This document shows, one piece after another, positions 42,013 through 50,645 of a stretch of DNA of 64,000 nucleotides. The notes under the pieces were generated by a model. The model ran no database searches. It worked only from the letters and a program-made list of their open reading frames with translations, and was not told where the DNA came from. Both the position numbers and the translations under genes were made by a program. Within the stretch, counting starts at the first letter, position 1, and each line of letters opens with the position of its first letter. This DNA comes from CADEED01 sp035761265 (lineage in GTDB: Bacteria; Pseudomonadota; Gammaproteobacteria; Steroidobacterales; Steroidobacteraceae). The stretch lies in NCBI GenBank assembly GCA_035761265.1, contig DASTRL010000250.1:1-64000 (forward strand), in the 5' to 3' direction.

Positions 42013-43197
42013 CTACTTGCGATATTTTTCCCCGACGCGCCGGTATGCCTCGCGGAACGGGATGCCTTCGCGCACCACCAGCGCATTGGCCTCCTCGGCG
42101 GCGTGGATCGAGGGGTCGAGTCTGATCCCCGCGGCGCGGAAACGCACGCCGGCGAGAGCCACGGCCATGATCCCGGCAGTCGCGAGCGCCAGGTCGATGC
42201 CGCGGAACAGCGGCGGCTTGATGAGCTGCAGGTCGCGCTGGTATCCGGACGGCAGCTTCGCGAAGATCCCGAGCACTTCCGCGAGGCATGCATGCGCGAC
42301 CGCGCTGCGTCCGCGCACCAGCTCGAACACGTCCGGGTTGCGCTTCTGCGGCATGATCGAAGAGCCGGTGGTGAATGAATCCGGCAGCGAGATGAAGGCA
42401 AACTCCTGCGTATAGAAAAGGAGCAGGTCCGACGCCAGGCGTCCCAGGTCCTGCACGAGCAGCGTGCATTCGAACAGCAGCTGCGCCTCGGCCTTGCCGC
42501 GCGACAGCTGCACGGCGGTCACCGGTGCATGCACCGCGGCGAATTCCAGCCGCGTGCGCGTCAGTTCCCGGTCCAGCGGCAGGCCCGGCGTGCCGTAACC
42601 GGCGGCGGAGCCGAGTGGATTCTTCGAGGCGCGGCGCGCACAGGCTCGCAGCCCCTCGGCATCGTCGCGCAGTTCGGCCGCGAAGCCGCCGGCCCAAAGC
42701 CCGACGGAGCTCGGCATGGCCTGCTGCATGTGAGTGTAGCCGGGCAGCGCCACCGCGCCCTGCTCCCGGGCGAGCGCATCCAGTGCCGTGGCGCAGCCTT
42801 CGGCGGCGCCCGCCAGGTCCGCGCCGGCGTCCAGTAGATAGAGACGCAGCGCGGTCAGCACCTGGTCGTTGCGCGAACGGCCGAGGTGCACGCGGCCGCC
42901 GGCGGCACCGATGCGCTCCGTGAGCCGCTTCTCGAGCGCAGTCTGCCCGTCCTCGTCCGCCAGTTCGATCTTCCATCGGCCCGCGGCATGCTCGCCGGCA
43001 ATTGCCGTGAGCCCGTCGCGGATCGCCGCGAGATCGGCGTCGGAAAGCAGCCTGGCGGCGTTCAGCATTTCGGCGTGCGCGATCGAGGCGCGCGCGTCGT
43101 ACTTCACCAGCCGTTCGTCGAGCGCGTAGTCCTCGCCCGCCGTGAAAGCGAGTACGCGTTCATCGAGCGGTGCGCCTTTGTCCCAGAGCCGCGACAT
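42013..43197 (-). CDS. argH: Argininosuccinate lyase, short form
   Basis: ArgH splits argininosuccinate into arginine and fumarate, the last step of the pathway. The 394-residue protein has GRSRNDQV near the N-terminus, GYTHMQQAMPSSVG and the fumarase-superfamily signature GSSIMPQKRNPDV. It is shorter than E. coli ArgH (457), mainly at the C-terminal domain, but catalytic blocks are intact. It follows argB by 5 bases. Confidence 0.95.
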   Translation of the reverse strand: MSRLWDKGAPLDERVLAFTAGEDYALDERLVKYDARASIAHAEMLNAARLLSDADLAAIRDGLTAIAGEHAAGRWKIELADEDGQTALEKRLTERIGAAGGRVHLGRSRNDQVLTALRLYLLDAGADLAGAAEGCATALDALAREQGAVALPGYTHMQQAMPSSVGLWAGGFAAELRDDAEGLRACARRASKNPLGSAAGYGTPGLPLDRELTRTRLEFAAVHAPVTAVQLSRGKAEAQLLFECTLLVQDLGRLASDLLLFYTQEFAFISLPDSFTTGSSIMPQKRNPDVFELVRGRSAVAHACLAEVLGIFAKLPSGYQRDLQLIKPPLFRGIDLALATAGIMAVALAGVRFRAAGIRLDPSIHAAEEANALVVREGIPFREAYRRVGEKYRK

Positions 43198-43202
43198 CGC
43201 CT

Positions 43203-44132
43203 CTATTTACCGCTCTGCTGTTCGGCGGGGGAGAGTGCGTTCACGTCGGCCACGATCAGCGTGCCGGCACCCTCGTTGGTGAACACCTCGGCAAGGATGC
43301 CCTCGGGCGACTTGTACGACATCACGTGCACGCGACGCACGCCACCACGGATCGCATCCTCGATGGCCTTGGCCTTGGGCAGCATGCCGTCGACGATCTT
43401 CTTCTCCTCGCGCAGCCGCCTGAGGCCATTGAGGTCGGTGTAGGAAATGATGGAGCTCGGGTCGTCGATGCGCTCGAGAATGCCCGGTGCGCCGGTGCAC
43501 AGCATGAGCTTCTCGGCCGACAAGGCCGCGCCGATCGCGGCCGCCACGGTGTCGCCGTTGATGTTGAGCAGGGTGCCGGTATCGTCGGCGGACAGCGGGC
43601 TCACCACCGGCATCAGGCCGTTGTCGAGCAGCTTCTGCAGGACCATGATGTCCACGCCGTCGATGTCGCCGACGAAACCATAGTCCACGGTTTCGCCGTC
43701 GACCTTCACCGGTGGGCGCTTGTGCGCGCGGATCAGGCCGGCGTCGACGCCCGAGATGCCCACCGCGTCGATGTTCATCTCGCGGCACAGGGCCAGCAAT
43801 TTCGTGTTGATGAGGCCGTTGAGCACCATCGAGGTGGCGTCGATCGCCTTCTGGTCGGTGACGCGTCGCCCCTGGACCATGCGCGTCGGCACGCCGAGCG
43901 CCTCGGTGACCTCCGTGAGCTGCGGACCACCGCCGTGCACGAATACGACGCGCACGCCGAAGTAATGCAGGATCGCGATCTGCTCGATGAGCCCGCGCAC
44001 CGCCGCGGCGTCGGCGAATACGCCGCCGCCCGCCTTCACCACGAAGGTCTTGCCCTTGTACATGCGGATGTAGGGCGCCGCGGAACGCAGGCTGCGGATG
44101 GCGGCGGTGGGATCGGGGCGATGCATGATCAT
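43203..44132 (-). CDS. argB: N-acetylglutamate kinase (or acylglutamate kinase)
   Basis: The 309-residue amino-acid kinase has VVKAGGGVF (phosphate-binding Lys), VFVHGGGPQL and LNINGDTVAAAIGAAL. It has an N-terminal extension of about 30 residues, as in arginine-sensitive ArgB enzymes. No C-terminal GNAT domain is present, unlike the fused ArgB/ArgA of Xanthomonas, so it cannot also supply acetylglutamate. Two ATG starts lie two codons apart (44132, 44126). It lies between argF' and argH. Confidence 0.94.
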   Translation of the reverse strand: MIMHRPDPTAAIRSLRSAAPYIRMYKGKTFVVKAGGGVFADAAAVRGLIEQIAILHYFGVRVVFVHGGGPQLTEVTEALGVPTRMVQGRRVTDQKAIDATSMVLNGLINTKLLALCREMNIDAVGISGVDAGLIRAHKRPPVKVDGETVDYGFVGDIDGVDIMVLQKLLDNGLMPVVSPLSADDTGTLLNINGDTVAAAIGAALSAEKLMLCTGAPGILERIDDPSSIISYTDLNGLRRLREEKKIVDGMLPKAKAIEDAIRGGVRRVHVMSYKSPEGILAEVFTNEGAGTLIVADVNALSPAEQQSGK

Positions 44133-44156
44133 TGCGTGACGTTCCGGAGTTGTGGA

Positions 44157-45164
44157 TCAGTGTTGCGGTGAGGAGAGCAGGCGATGCAGTACCGCGGTCT
44201 GCACCACCATGCGGTTGTAGGCTTCGCGCTGCACGACGCTGCGGCGGCCGTCGAGCACCTCGTCGGCGACCGCGACATTACGCCGCACCGGCAGGCAGTG
44301 CATGAGTTTGCAGTCGACCGCGGCGCGCGAGAACCAGGTGTCGCGCACGCACCAGTCGGCGAGTTGCGCGCGCGCGCGGGCGTCCGCGTCCGCATTGCCG
44401 TAGTGCGTGGTCGAGCCCCATTCCTTGGCGTAGATGACGTGCGCACCGTTCATGGCATCCTCGCGATCCGAGGTCTCGCGCAGTGATCCACCCGAGGCGG
44501 TCGCGGCCGCAGCAGCCTTCTGCATGATGGCCGGCGGCAGCGCGAAGCCCTCGGGCCGCAACACCACCACCTCCATGCCGCGCATCGCGGCCATGTGCAC
44601 GGTGGCGGCGGGCACGGCGAGCGGCAGCGCGCGCGGATGATTCACCCACGACAGCACGAAGCGCGCTTTGCGCGGCACCGCGAGATCGTCGAGCGTCTTC
44701 CAGTCGGCCAGCGCCTGACAGGGATGATTGGCGGCCGACTCCATGTTGATGACGGGTTTGCTGACGAGACCCACCATCTCCTTGAAGGAGGTCTCATTGA
44801 GATCGGAGTCGAGATCGATGCCGCCGGCGAACGCGCGAATGCCCAAAGCATCGCAATAGTGGGACAGTACCGGGACTCCCTCGCGCACATGTTCCGCTGG
44901 CGCTCCATTCATGACGGCTCCGCGTCTGGTCTCGAGCTGCCAGGTGCCATTGCCGGCAGAGACCACGAAGGAGTTTCCGCCGAGCCGCGCCATGGCCGCC
45001 TGGAACGAGGCGAGCGTGCGCAGCGAGGGATTGAAGAAGAGCAATCCCAGGATTTTCCCCGCCAGTGCCTGCGGCTCCGGATGAGTCTGCAGGCGTTCGG
45101 CGAGCTGCAGCAGCTCGACCACCTGCTCGCGCGAAAGGTCCGCCAGATCGAGGAAGTTCTTCAT
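44157..45164 (-). CDS. argF': N-acylornithine carbamoyltransferase (ArgF' type)
   Basis: The 335-residue transcarbamylase has the carbamoyl-phosphate motif as SLRT (47-50) rather than the S-T-R-T of ordinary ornithine enzymes. It carries Trp75 (GTWQLETRRG), MESAANHPCQ, WVNHPRALPLAVP and HCLPVRRNV. These features group it with the acetyl- or succinylornithine enzymes of Xanthomonas and Bacteroides. The residue that decides between the two acyl groups appears to be Ala90. Start overlaps the argD stop (ATGA). Confidence 0.9.
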   Translation of the reverse strand: MKNFLDLADLSREQVVELLQLAERLQTHPEPQALAGKILGLLFFNPSLRTLASFQAAMARLGGNSFVVSAGNGTWQLETRRGAVMNGAPAEHVREGVPVLSHYCDALGIRAFAGGIDLDSDLNETSFKEMVGLVSKPVINMESAANHPCQALADWKTLDDLAVPRKARFVLSWVNHPRALPLAVPAATVHMAAMRGMEVVVLRPEGFALPPAIMQKAAAAATASGGSLRETSDREDAMNGAHVIYAKEWGSTTHYGNADADARARAQLADWCVRDTWFSRAAVDCKLMHCLPVRRNVAVADEVLDGRRSVVQREAYNRMVVQTAVLHRLLSSPQH

Positions 45165-46327
45165 GCAATGTCCGCCAGCGCATCGCGCAGCCGGTCGATG
45201 TGTTCTTCCTTGAGGATGAAGGCTGGCAACAGGCGCAGGATGGCTGGATCGGCCGCCGTGCCGGTCAGGATGTCCCTGGCCAGCAGCGCCTTCTGCACAT
45301 CCTTGGCGGGCCTGCCGAGGCGCAGGCCGTGCAGGAATCCCAGGCCCTGGAAGTCGACCACCGGGCCGACCTTGCAGGTCCTGCGCAGGTAGTCCGATAC
45401 GCGCGCCACGTTCTCGAGCAGGCCCTCCTGCTCGATGGCATCGATGGTGGCCTCGGCCACGGCACAGGCCATGGGTCCGCCGCCGAACGTGGTGCCGAGG
45501 TTCTCCGGCCTGAGCGACGCCGTGATCGGCGGCGTGAGCAGCAGCGCCGAGACCGGGAAGCCGTTGCCGAGCGCCTTGGCCGTGGTGATCATGTCCGGCG
45601 TCACGCCGTAGTAGTTAGCCGCGAACGGCGTGCCGGAGCGGCCCACGCCGCACTGGACTTCGTCGAAGATCAGCAGGGCGCCCGTCTCATCGCAGCGCCT
45701 GCGCAGCGCAGCCAGGAACTCCTGGCCCATGTCGAACGCGCCACCCACGCCTTGCACCGGCTCGACGATGACGGCGGCGGTGTTCCCGGTGACGTGATTG
45801 GCGATGTCCGCCACGTCGCGGCGCCGGATCCAGCTCACGTCGAATGGCGCGCGCGGCAGGAAGAACCACTTCTGCGGTGCGCCCCAGGTGGCGGAGGCGC
45901 AGGCAGCGGTGCGCCCGTGGAAGCTCTGCTCCACCGCCGCCACGTGAGTGCGACCGGGACGCATCTTGAACGCCAGCTTGAACGCGTTCTCGTTGGCTTC
46001 GGCGCCGGAGTTGATCCAGAACACGCTGTCGAAGGGCAGCTTCGAGAATTTCAGCAGTTTTCGCGCCGCGCGCGCGCGGACTTCCATGGGGACCGCGTTG
46101 GTCTGGAAGTTCATCTTCGCGGCCTGGTCGGCCAGCGCCTTCGTCCAGCCCTTGTGGCCGTAGCCCAGCGACGCCACGGCGTGACCGCCGTAGAGGTCCA
46201 GCACCTTGCGGCCATCGCGCGTGTGCAGCCACACACCCTCGGCGGCCACCACTTCGATCGGGTATTGCGCGTACACCGGCGCCAGGCCGTCGACGGGCGA
46301 GGCGGGCGCTTTCAATTCTGCGTTCAT
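45161..46327 (-). CDS. argD: Acetylornithine aminotransferase
   Basis: The 388-residue class III PLP enzyme has SGAEANENAFKLA, the FDEVQCGVGRSG motif and the PLP lysine in TTAKALGNG (Lys251). It converts acylglutamate semialdehyde to acylornithine with glutamate as donor. The ATG at 46327 is preferred over a GTG two codons upstream. Preceded by argC (10 bases), followed by overlapping argF'. Confidence 0.95.
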   Translation of the reverse strand: MNAELKAPASPVDGLAPVYAQYPIEVVAAEGVWLHTRDGRKVLDLYGGHAVASLGYGHKGWTKALADQAAKMNFQTNAVPMEVRARAARKLLKFSKLPFDSVFWINSGAEANENAFKLAFKMRPGRTHVAAVEQSFHGRTAACASATWGAPQKWFFLPRAPFDVSWIRRRDVADIANHVTGNTAAVIVEPVQGVGGAFDMGQEFLAALRRRCDETGALLIFDEVQCGVGRSGTPFAANYYGVTPDMITTAKALGNGFPVSALLLTPPITASLRPENLGTTFGGGPMACAVAEATIDAIEQEGLLENVARVSDYLRRTCKVGPVVDFQGLGFLHGLRLGRPAKDVQKALLARDILTGTAADPAILRLLPAFILKEEHIDRLRDALADIA

Positions 46328-46337
46328 GGTCACGGTC

Positions 46338-47399
46338 TCACGTCCAACCGGCGGCGGGAGCCAGCAGGCCCGTGGTTTCCGGCAGATCGAACAGCCGGTT
46401 CATCCACTGCACGGCGCCGCCGGCCGCACCTTTGTTGAGGTTGTCGACCACGCTCATCACCGCGATGGTCCTGCCGTTGGCCGTGGCCGACAGGTGCGCG
46501 TAGTTGCTGGCCACGATGTCTTTCACCCGCGGCGCGCCGTCGAGCACGCGCACGAAGGGCGCGCCGGCGTAGTACTCGCGCAGCAGACTCACGGCGGCCG
46601 CGGCGTCGCGCGGGCTCTTGAGCCGCGCCTGTACCGTCGCGTGAATGCCGCGCGCGAAAGGTCCGGAGTGCGGCACGAAAGCGAACTCGGCCTCGATCCC
46701 GGTGGTCGCCTTCGCGAGCGCCGTGATCTCCGGCGTATGCCGATGTCCCAGTGCGCCATAGGAATACAGGTCACTGTGGCGCGTGGGATGGTGCGTACCT
46801 TCCACCGGCTTGCGTCCCGAACCCGTGCTGCCGGTGACGCCACTGACGAACAAGTTGGGTTCGACCCAGCCCGAGGCGAGCAACGGCACGCTCGCCAGGA
46901 GAATGGCGGTCGAGAAACATCCCGGATGACCCACGTGCGGCGTGCTCACTTTCTTAAGGTGCTCCGGCACGGCGCAGGTGAACTGCGCGAGTCGCGCCGG
47001 GGCGCCGTGCGGATGCTTGTAGACGGCCTCGTAAGCCGCCGCGGTGGCGAAGCGGAAATCGGCCGAGATGTCCACGAAACGCGGCCGGGTGCCAGCGCTC
47101 TCCGCGCCCTTGAGCAGCGAGTCGATCAGCGCGGCGGCTGCGCCGTGCGGGGCGGCGCAGAACACCGCACTGGTCGGCTCGCTGGCGATCAGCGCCGCGA
47201 CGTCCGCCTGCGATTTGAAGGCGATGTTGCCCAGCACCGCGGCGAGGTGCGGAAAGGATTTGCCCACGAGCTCGCCGGGCGCGCTGTCCGACATGACGCC
47301 GGCGAGCGCGAAATTCGGGTGTCCGGTGAGCAGCCGCAGCAACTCGCCGGACACGTAGCCGGTGCCGCCCAGCACGATGGCGGGAATCTGTTTGCTCAT
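46338..47399 (-). CDS. argC: N-acetyl-gamma-glutamyl-phosphate reductase
   Basis: The 353-residue dehydrogenase has an N-terminal Rossmann motif (IVLGGTGYVSGELLRLL), the catalytic Cys in GHPGCFSTA, the GVTGSTGSGRKP loop and HRHTPEI. It reduces acylglutamyl phosphate to the semialdehyde using NADPH. The ATG at 47399 gives the family N-terminus; upstream frame is not conserved. It follows the P-loop gene by 10 bases. Confidence 0.95.
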   Translation of the reverse strand: MSKQIPAIVLGGTGYVSGELLRLLTGHPNFALAGVMSDSAPGELVGKSFPHLAAVLGNIAFKSQADVAALIASEPTSAVFCAAPHGAAAALIDSLLKGAESAGTRPRFVDISADFRFATAAAYEAVYKHPHGAPARLAQFTCAVPEHLKKVSTPHVGHPGCFSTAILLASVPLLASGWVEPNLFVSGVTGSTGSGRKPVEGTHHPTRHSDLYSYGALGHRHTPEITALAKATTGIEAEFAFVPHSGPFARGIHATVQARLKSPRDAAAAVSLLREYYAGAPFVRVLDGAPRVKDIVASNYAHLSATANGRTIAVMSVVDNLNKGAAGGAVQWMNRLFDLPETTGLLAPAAGWT

Positions 47400-47409
47400 G
47401 TGCTTCGCG

Positions 47410-48495
47410 TCACTCGTTCGCCGCGCGATCCATGGCGCGGGCCTGCGTGAGTCCCACGGACTGGATGATGGAATCGCCCAGAGCCGCGCCGGCGGACAGC
47501 GCATTGAATGCGGGTACCTTGAGCTGCTCCTGGATGATCTGCACACCCACGGCGTTGTCCGTCGACGGACCGGTGACCGCGATGGGCTCGATGCCGTACT
47601 TCTGGCGCAGGATGTCCACGCCGCCGTAGGCCGCCACCGGATCGTTGGCGGAGAGCACCACGCCGGTCATGGCCTTGCGCAGGTCCTGCTGCTCGAGGAT
47701 GGCATCGACTCCGTAGGTTCCGAGCAATCCGTCGCCGAGCTCGAACACGATGACGTCGGGCTTCTTGTCGGCAAGCTCGGTGAGCATGGTGCGCGTGAGC
47801 GCCGGGCCCACCTTGCGCGTGGTCGAGACAATGCCGAAGTCCGTGAAGATGAGCGTGTTGCGCGCGCCGGCGTCCTCGAAGGCGAGGATGTCACGACGCA
47901 GCGAGACGCCCGTGGCCTTGAAGGCATCGACGACCAGCCCGCGGTGCCGCATGCGCGCGATGATGGCCGCCGCCGCTGCGGTCTTGCCGGCTTCCATGCA
48001 GGTGCCCGCGAGCGCGACCACGGGCACGCGCTGGGTGTCGAGCTTGGCTTCCGGGTCGAACTTGCGATAGCCGACACGCGCCGGTACGCCGATGCGTTCG
48101 CCGAGGTACGGAAAATCCAGCACGCCGCCGATCACGCGGCAGTCGAAGGGCTTGCCCTTGTCGGGATTCACCGAGTCGCACACGCCGAGCACGCCGCCGA
48201 TGTTGAGCATCTGCAGGACGTCGCCGGGCTTGACGCTGCCGGGCACGTGGCCCGAATAGCCGAACAGCGCCTTGCGGTGCCCCAGCGCACCGGCAACGAT
48301 GTCGCCCTTGCCCACCTTGGCCATGCGGCCGCTGGTGAGCTCCAGCGTGTTGTAGGTCGATTTGTTGGTCAGGATTTCCACGACCACCACCACGCCTTCC
48401 TCGGCGGGAATGTTGTCGGTGGCGACGCGCACCTCGTTGCCGAGACCGCAGGCCTGCGTGACCGACGCGATCTTGTCGACGACTACCGTTCTCAT
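47410..48495 (-). CDS. P-loop NTPase of BioD/DUF1611-like fold inside the arginine operon
   Basis: The 361-residue protein has a beta-rich N-terminal domain (1-155) and a P-loop domain with Walker A GTCMEAGKT (164-172), FKATG (192-196) and FELGDGLLGTYG (251-262). This pattern recalls dethiobiotin synthetase and DUF1611 proteins; a DUF1611 member, DgcN, is reported to N-acetylate D-glutamate. The start overlaps argG (ATGA) and argC follows after 10 bases, so it is expressed with arginine synthesis. The operon lacks a known acylglutamate synthase, which this protein might replace. That role is inference. Confidence 0.8.
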   Translation of the reverse strand: MRTVVVDKIASVTQACGLGNEVRVATDNIPAEEGVVVVVEILTNKSTYNTLELTSGRMAKVGKGDIVAGALGHRKALFGYSGHVPGSVKPGDVLQMLNIGGVLGVCDSVNPDKGKPFDCRVIGGVLDFPYLGERIGVPARVGYRKFDPEAKLDTQRVPVVALAGTCMEAGKTAAAAAIIARMRHRGLVVDAFKATGVSLRRDILAFEDAGARNTLIFTDFGIVSTTRKVGPALTRTMLTELADKKPDVIVFELGDGLLGTYGVDAILEQQDLRKAMTGVVLSANDPVAAYGGVDILRQKYGIEPIAVTGPSTDNAVGVQIIQEQLKVPAFNALSAGAALGDSIIQSVGLTQARAMDRAANE

Positions 48496-49721
48496 TTGGC
48501 CGTACTCATCTGATTTCCTCCCGCCCGCGCATGGAACATGCCGGTGAGCGAGACGATCTTGGAGAACCCGAGCGCATCCTGCGGCGACCACTCGCCCGCT
48601 GCCTCGCCGTACACGCCGCGCGACACCGCCATCAGCGAATGCGGCGACTCCACGCCCTCGACGAACAAACTACCCGGGCGGAACAGCAGGTGGACCTTGC
48701 CCGTGACGCGCTCCTGCGATGACAGGAACAAGGCCTCGATGTCGCGGCACACCGGATCCAGCAACTGTCCCTCGTGTACCCAGTCGCCATAGGGCCCCGC
48801 GAGCGATTCCTTGATGCGCTGCTGGCGTGGCGTGAGAACGAGCTTCTCGAGCTCGCGGTGCGCGGTGAGCAGCGTCTCGGCCGCCGGCGCCTCGAACGCG
48901 ACGCGTCCCTTGGTGCCGATGATGGTGTCGCCGAGATGGATGCCGCGGCCGATGCCGAACGGCGCGCCCAGCGCCTCGAGCTGCTCGACCACGTCCACGG
49001 CGGACATCGTCCTGCCGTCGATGCCGACCGGGCGGCCTTTCTCGAAATGAATCGTGTGCTTGGCCGGCGCGCGCGGATTCGTGAAGGCGTCCTTCGACAG
49101 CACCCAGGCGTGATCGGGAATGCTGCCCTCCGAGGTCAGCGTCTCCTTGCCACCGATGGTCACGCCCCACAGGCCGCGATTGATTGAATACGCGGCGCCG
49201 AACGGCGGCACGGGCAGCTGGCGCGACTGCAGGTAGTCGAGCTCTTCCTGGCGCTTGAACGCCTTGTCGCGCACCGGCGCGATCACCTCGAGCTCGGGCG
49301 CGAGCGTGCGCAGCGCGACTTCGAAGCGCACCTGGTCGTTGCCGGCGGCCGTGCAGCCGTGCGCGATGGAGTTCGTGCCGAGCTTGCGCGCCATCAGCGC
49401 GATGGTCTGCGCCTGCATGACGCGCTCGGCGCCGACGCACAGCGGGTAGAGCTGGCCGCGGCGCACGTTGCCCATCACCAGGAAGCGCAGCACCTGCTCG
49501 AAATAGTCGGCGCGCGCGTCCACCTGGTGGTGCTGCACCGCGCCGAGCGCCAGCGCGCGCTCGCGCAGCGTCTTTGCACCCGCGGCGTCGATGCCGCCGG
49601 TGTCGACGGTCACGGTGATGATGGGGCGGCCATAGGTCTCCTTGAGCCAGGGCACCAGGAAGGAGGTGTCGAGGCCGCCGGAGTAGGCGAGGACGATGGG
49701 TGTTTTCTCGGCTGGGGACAT
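48492..49721 (-). CDS. argG: Argininosuccinate synthase
   Basis: The 409-residue ATP-dependent ligase joins citrulline and aspartate. The PP-loop AYSGGLDTS is at 13-21, and HGCTAAGNDQVRFE and the AYSINRGLWG-type citrulline/aspartate motifs are present. It follows argR after 6 bases and overlaps the P-loop gene. In its sequence details it resembles the ArgG type found in ArgF'-containing clusters. Confidence 0.96.
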   Translation of the reverse strand: MSPAEKTPIVLAYSGGLDTSFLVPWLKETYGRPIITVTVDTGGIDAAGAKTLRERALALGAVQHHQVDARADYFEQVLRFLVMGNVRRGQLYPLCVGAERVMQAQTIALMARKLGTNSIAHGCTAAGNDQVRFEVALRTLAPELEVIAPVRDKAFKRQEELDYLQSRQLPVPPFGAAYSINRGLWGVTIGGKETLTSEGSIPDHAWVLSKDAFTNPRAPAKHTIHFEKGRPVGIDGRTMSAVDVVEQLEALGAPFGIGRGIHLGDTIIGTKGRVAFEAPAAETLLTAHRELEKLVLTPRQQRIKESLAGPYGDWVHEGQLLDPVCRDIEALFLSSQERVTGKVHLLFRPGSLFVEGVESPHSLMAVSRGVYGEAAGEWSPQDALGFSKIVSLTGMFHARAGGNQMSTAK

Positions 49722-49727
49722 TTTTAT

Positions 49728-50186
49728 TCAGACTCCAAAAGCTTCGCGCAGCAGCGTGAGCACCCGCGCCTGGGCGCGCGCGTCCGCCGTGGCAATGAAC
49801 ATGGTGTCGTCGCCCGACACCGTGCCGACCACGTCGTCCCAGCCCGCCTTGTCGATGGCCGCCGCCACGCTCTGCGCGGCGCCGATCGTGGTCTTCAGCA
49901 CGGTGATGGACGGCCCGGCGGTGCGGATCTCGCGCACGAACTGCGCGACGGTTCCGAAGTTGTCCTGGGTGCGCGCGGCGATTTCCGCGCTGTCCGGCAG
50001 CACGTAGCCCTCGGCGTGCTTGAGCACGCCGAGTTCGCGCAGGTCGCGGCTGATCGAGGACTGCGTCGCCGCGTGGCCCTCGCGCCGCAACAGCCGCACC
50101 AGCTCCTGCTGGCGGCGCACGGGTGAATGCCGCAGCAGGCGCACGATGGCGGTACGGCGCGCTTCGCGGTGATGGTCTGTGAGCAT
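49728..50186 (-). CDS. argR: Arginine repressor ArgR
   Basis: The 152-residue regulator has an N-terminal winged helix (about 1-70, with ATQSSISRDLRELGVLK). The C-terminal arginine-binding hexamerisation domain carries the GDDTMFI motif (GTVSGDDTMFIATAD). The ATG at 50186 is used because the conserved protein begins there. It is the first gene of the run, with ARG-box-like sites 18-51 bases upstream, so it probably represses its own operon when arginine is available. Confidence 0.95.
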   Translation of the reverse strand: MLTDHHREARRTAIVRLLRHSPVRRQQELVRLLRREGHAATQSSISRDLRELGVLKHAEGYVLPDSAEIAARTQDNFGTVAQFVREIRTAGPSITVLKTTIGAAQSVAAAIDKAGWDDVVGTVSGDDTMFIATADARAQARVLTLLREAFGV

Positions 50187-50203
50187 GGACCCGGGACTAC
50201 CAA

Positions 50204-50238
50204 TGAATAAAGTTCGCGGATGGTGCATAAAAATGCAC
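50204..50238 (-). promoter_or_regulatory. Tandem ARG-box-like operators upstream of argR
   Basis: GTGCATAAAAATGCAC (50223-50238) is a near-palindrome resembling the ARG box TGAATAAAAATTCA. A second, weaker copy TGAATAAAGTTCGC lies at 50204-50217. Their centres are 20 bp apart, about two helical turns, as in other ArgR operators. The position just before argR fits autoregulation of the arg operon. Confidence 0.7.
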
Positions 50239-50293
50239 GAGCAGTCAACGGCGGCCCGCTGAATCCTCGAAGCGGGTCCGGTTGGAGGAGAAC

Positions 50294-50599
50294 TCAGCCT
50301 TCGGGACGGAGCGGATTCGTCGCCGCGTCGCCCACCACCGTGGTCCAGGCGCGCACCGTCCACTTCGTGACCAGTCCGCCTTTCACGTACGGGTCTTCCG
50401 CGGCAAAGCGCTCGACGACTGCTTTGTCGCTCGCCGAAAACCACAGTACGCCACCGTCGACCGGATCGGCGAACGCACCGGCGAGCATCAGCTCGCCGCG
50501 CGCGTGCGCCGCCCAGGCATGTCTTAGATGCGGTCCACGAAACTGCGCGCGGCGCTCGAGGACGTCGGGAACATATGTATAGAAGAGCAGAAAATGCAC
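50294..50599 (-). CDS. YciI-like protein
   Basis: From a GTG start the product has 101 residues: VHFLLFYTYVPDVLERRAQFRGPHLRHAW and later GELMLAGAFADPVDGGVLWF and FAAEDPYVKGGLVTKWTVRAW. This is the YciI ferredoxin-like fold with the conserved His-Asp type pocket. Enzymatic function is mostly unknown. It lies just upstream of argR on the same strand, but the ARG boxes separate them. Confidence 0.88.
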   Translation of the reverse strand: MHFLLFYTYVPDVLERRAQFRGPHLRHAWAAHARGELMLAGAFADPVDGGVLWFSASDKAVVERFAAEDPYVKGGLVTKWTVRAWTTVVGDAATNPLRPEG

Positions 50600-50645
50600 G
50601 GCATTCTCCCGGCCGGGGGGGCGGCGTGCATGATATTTCAACGTT

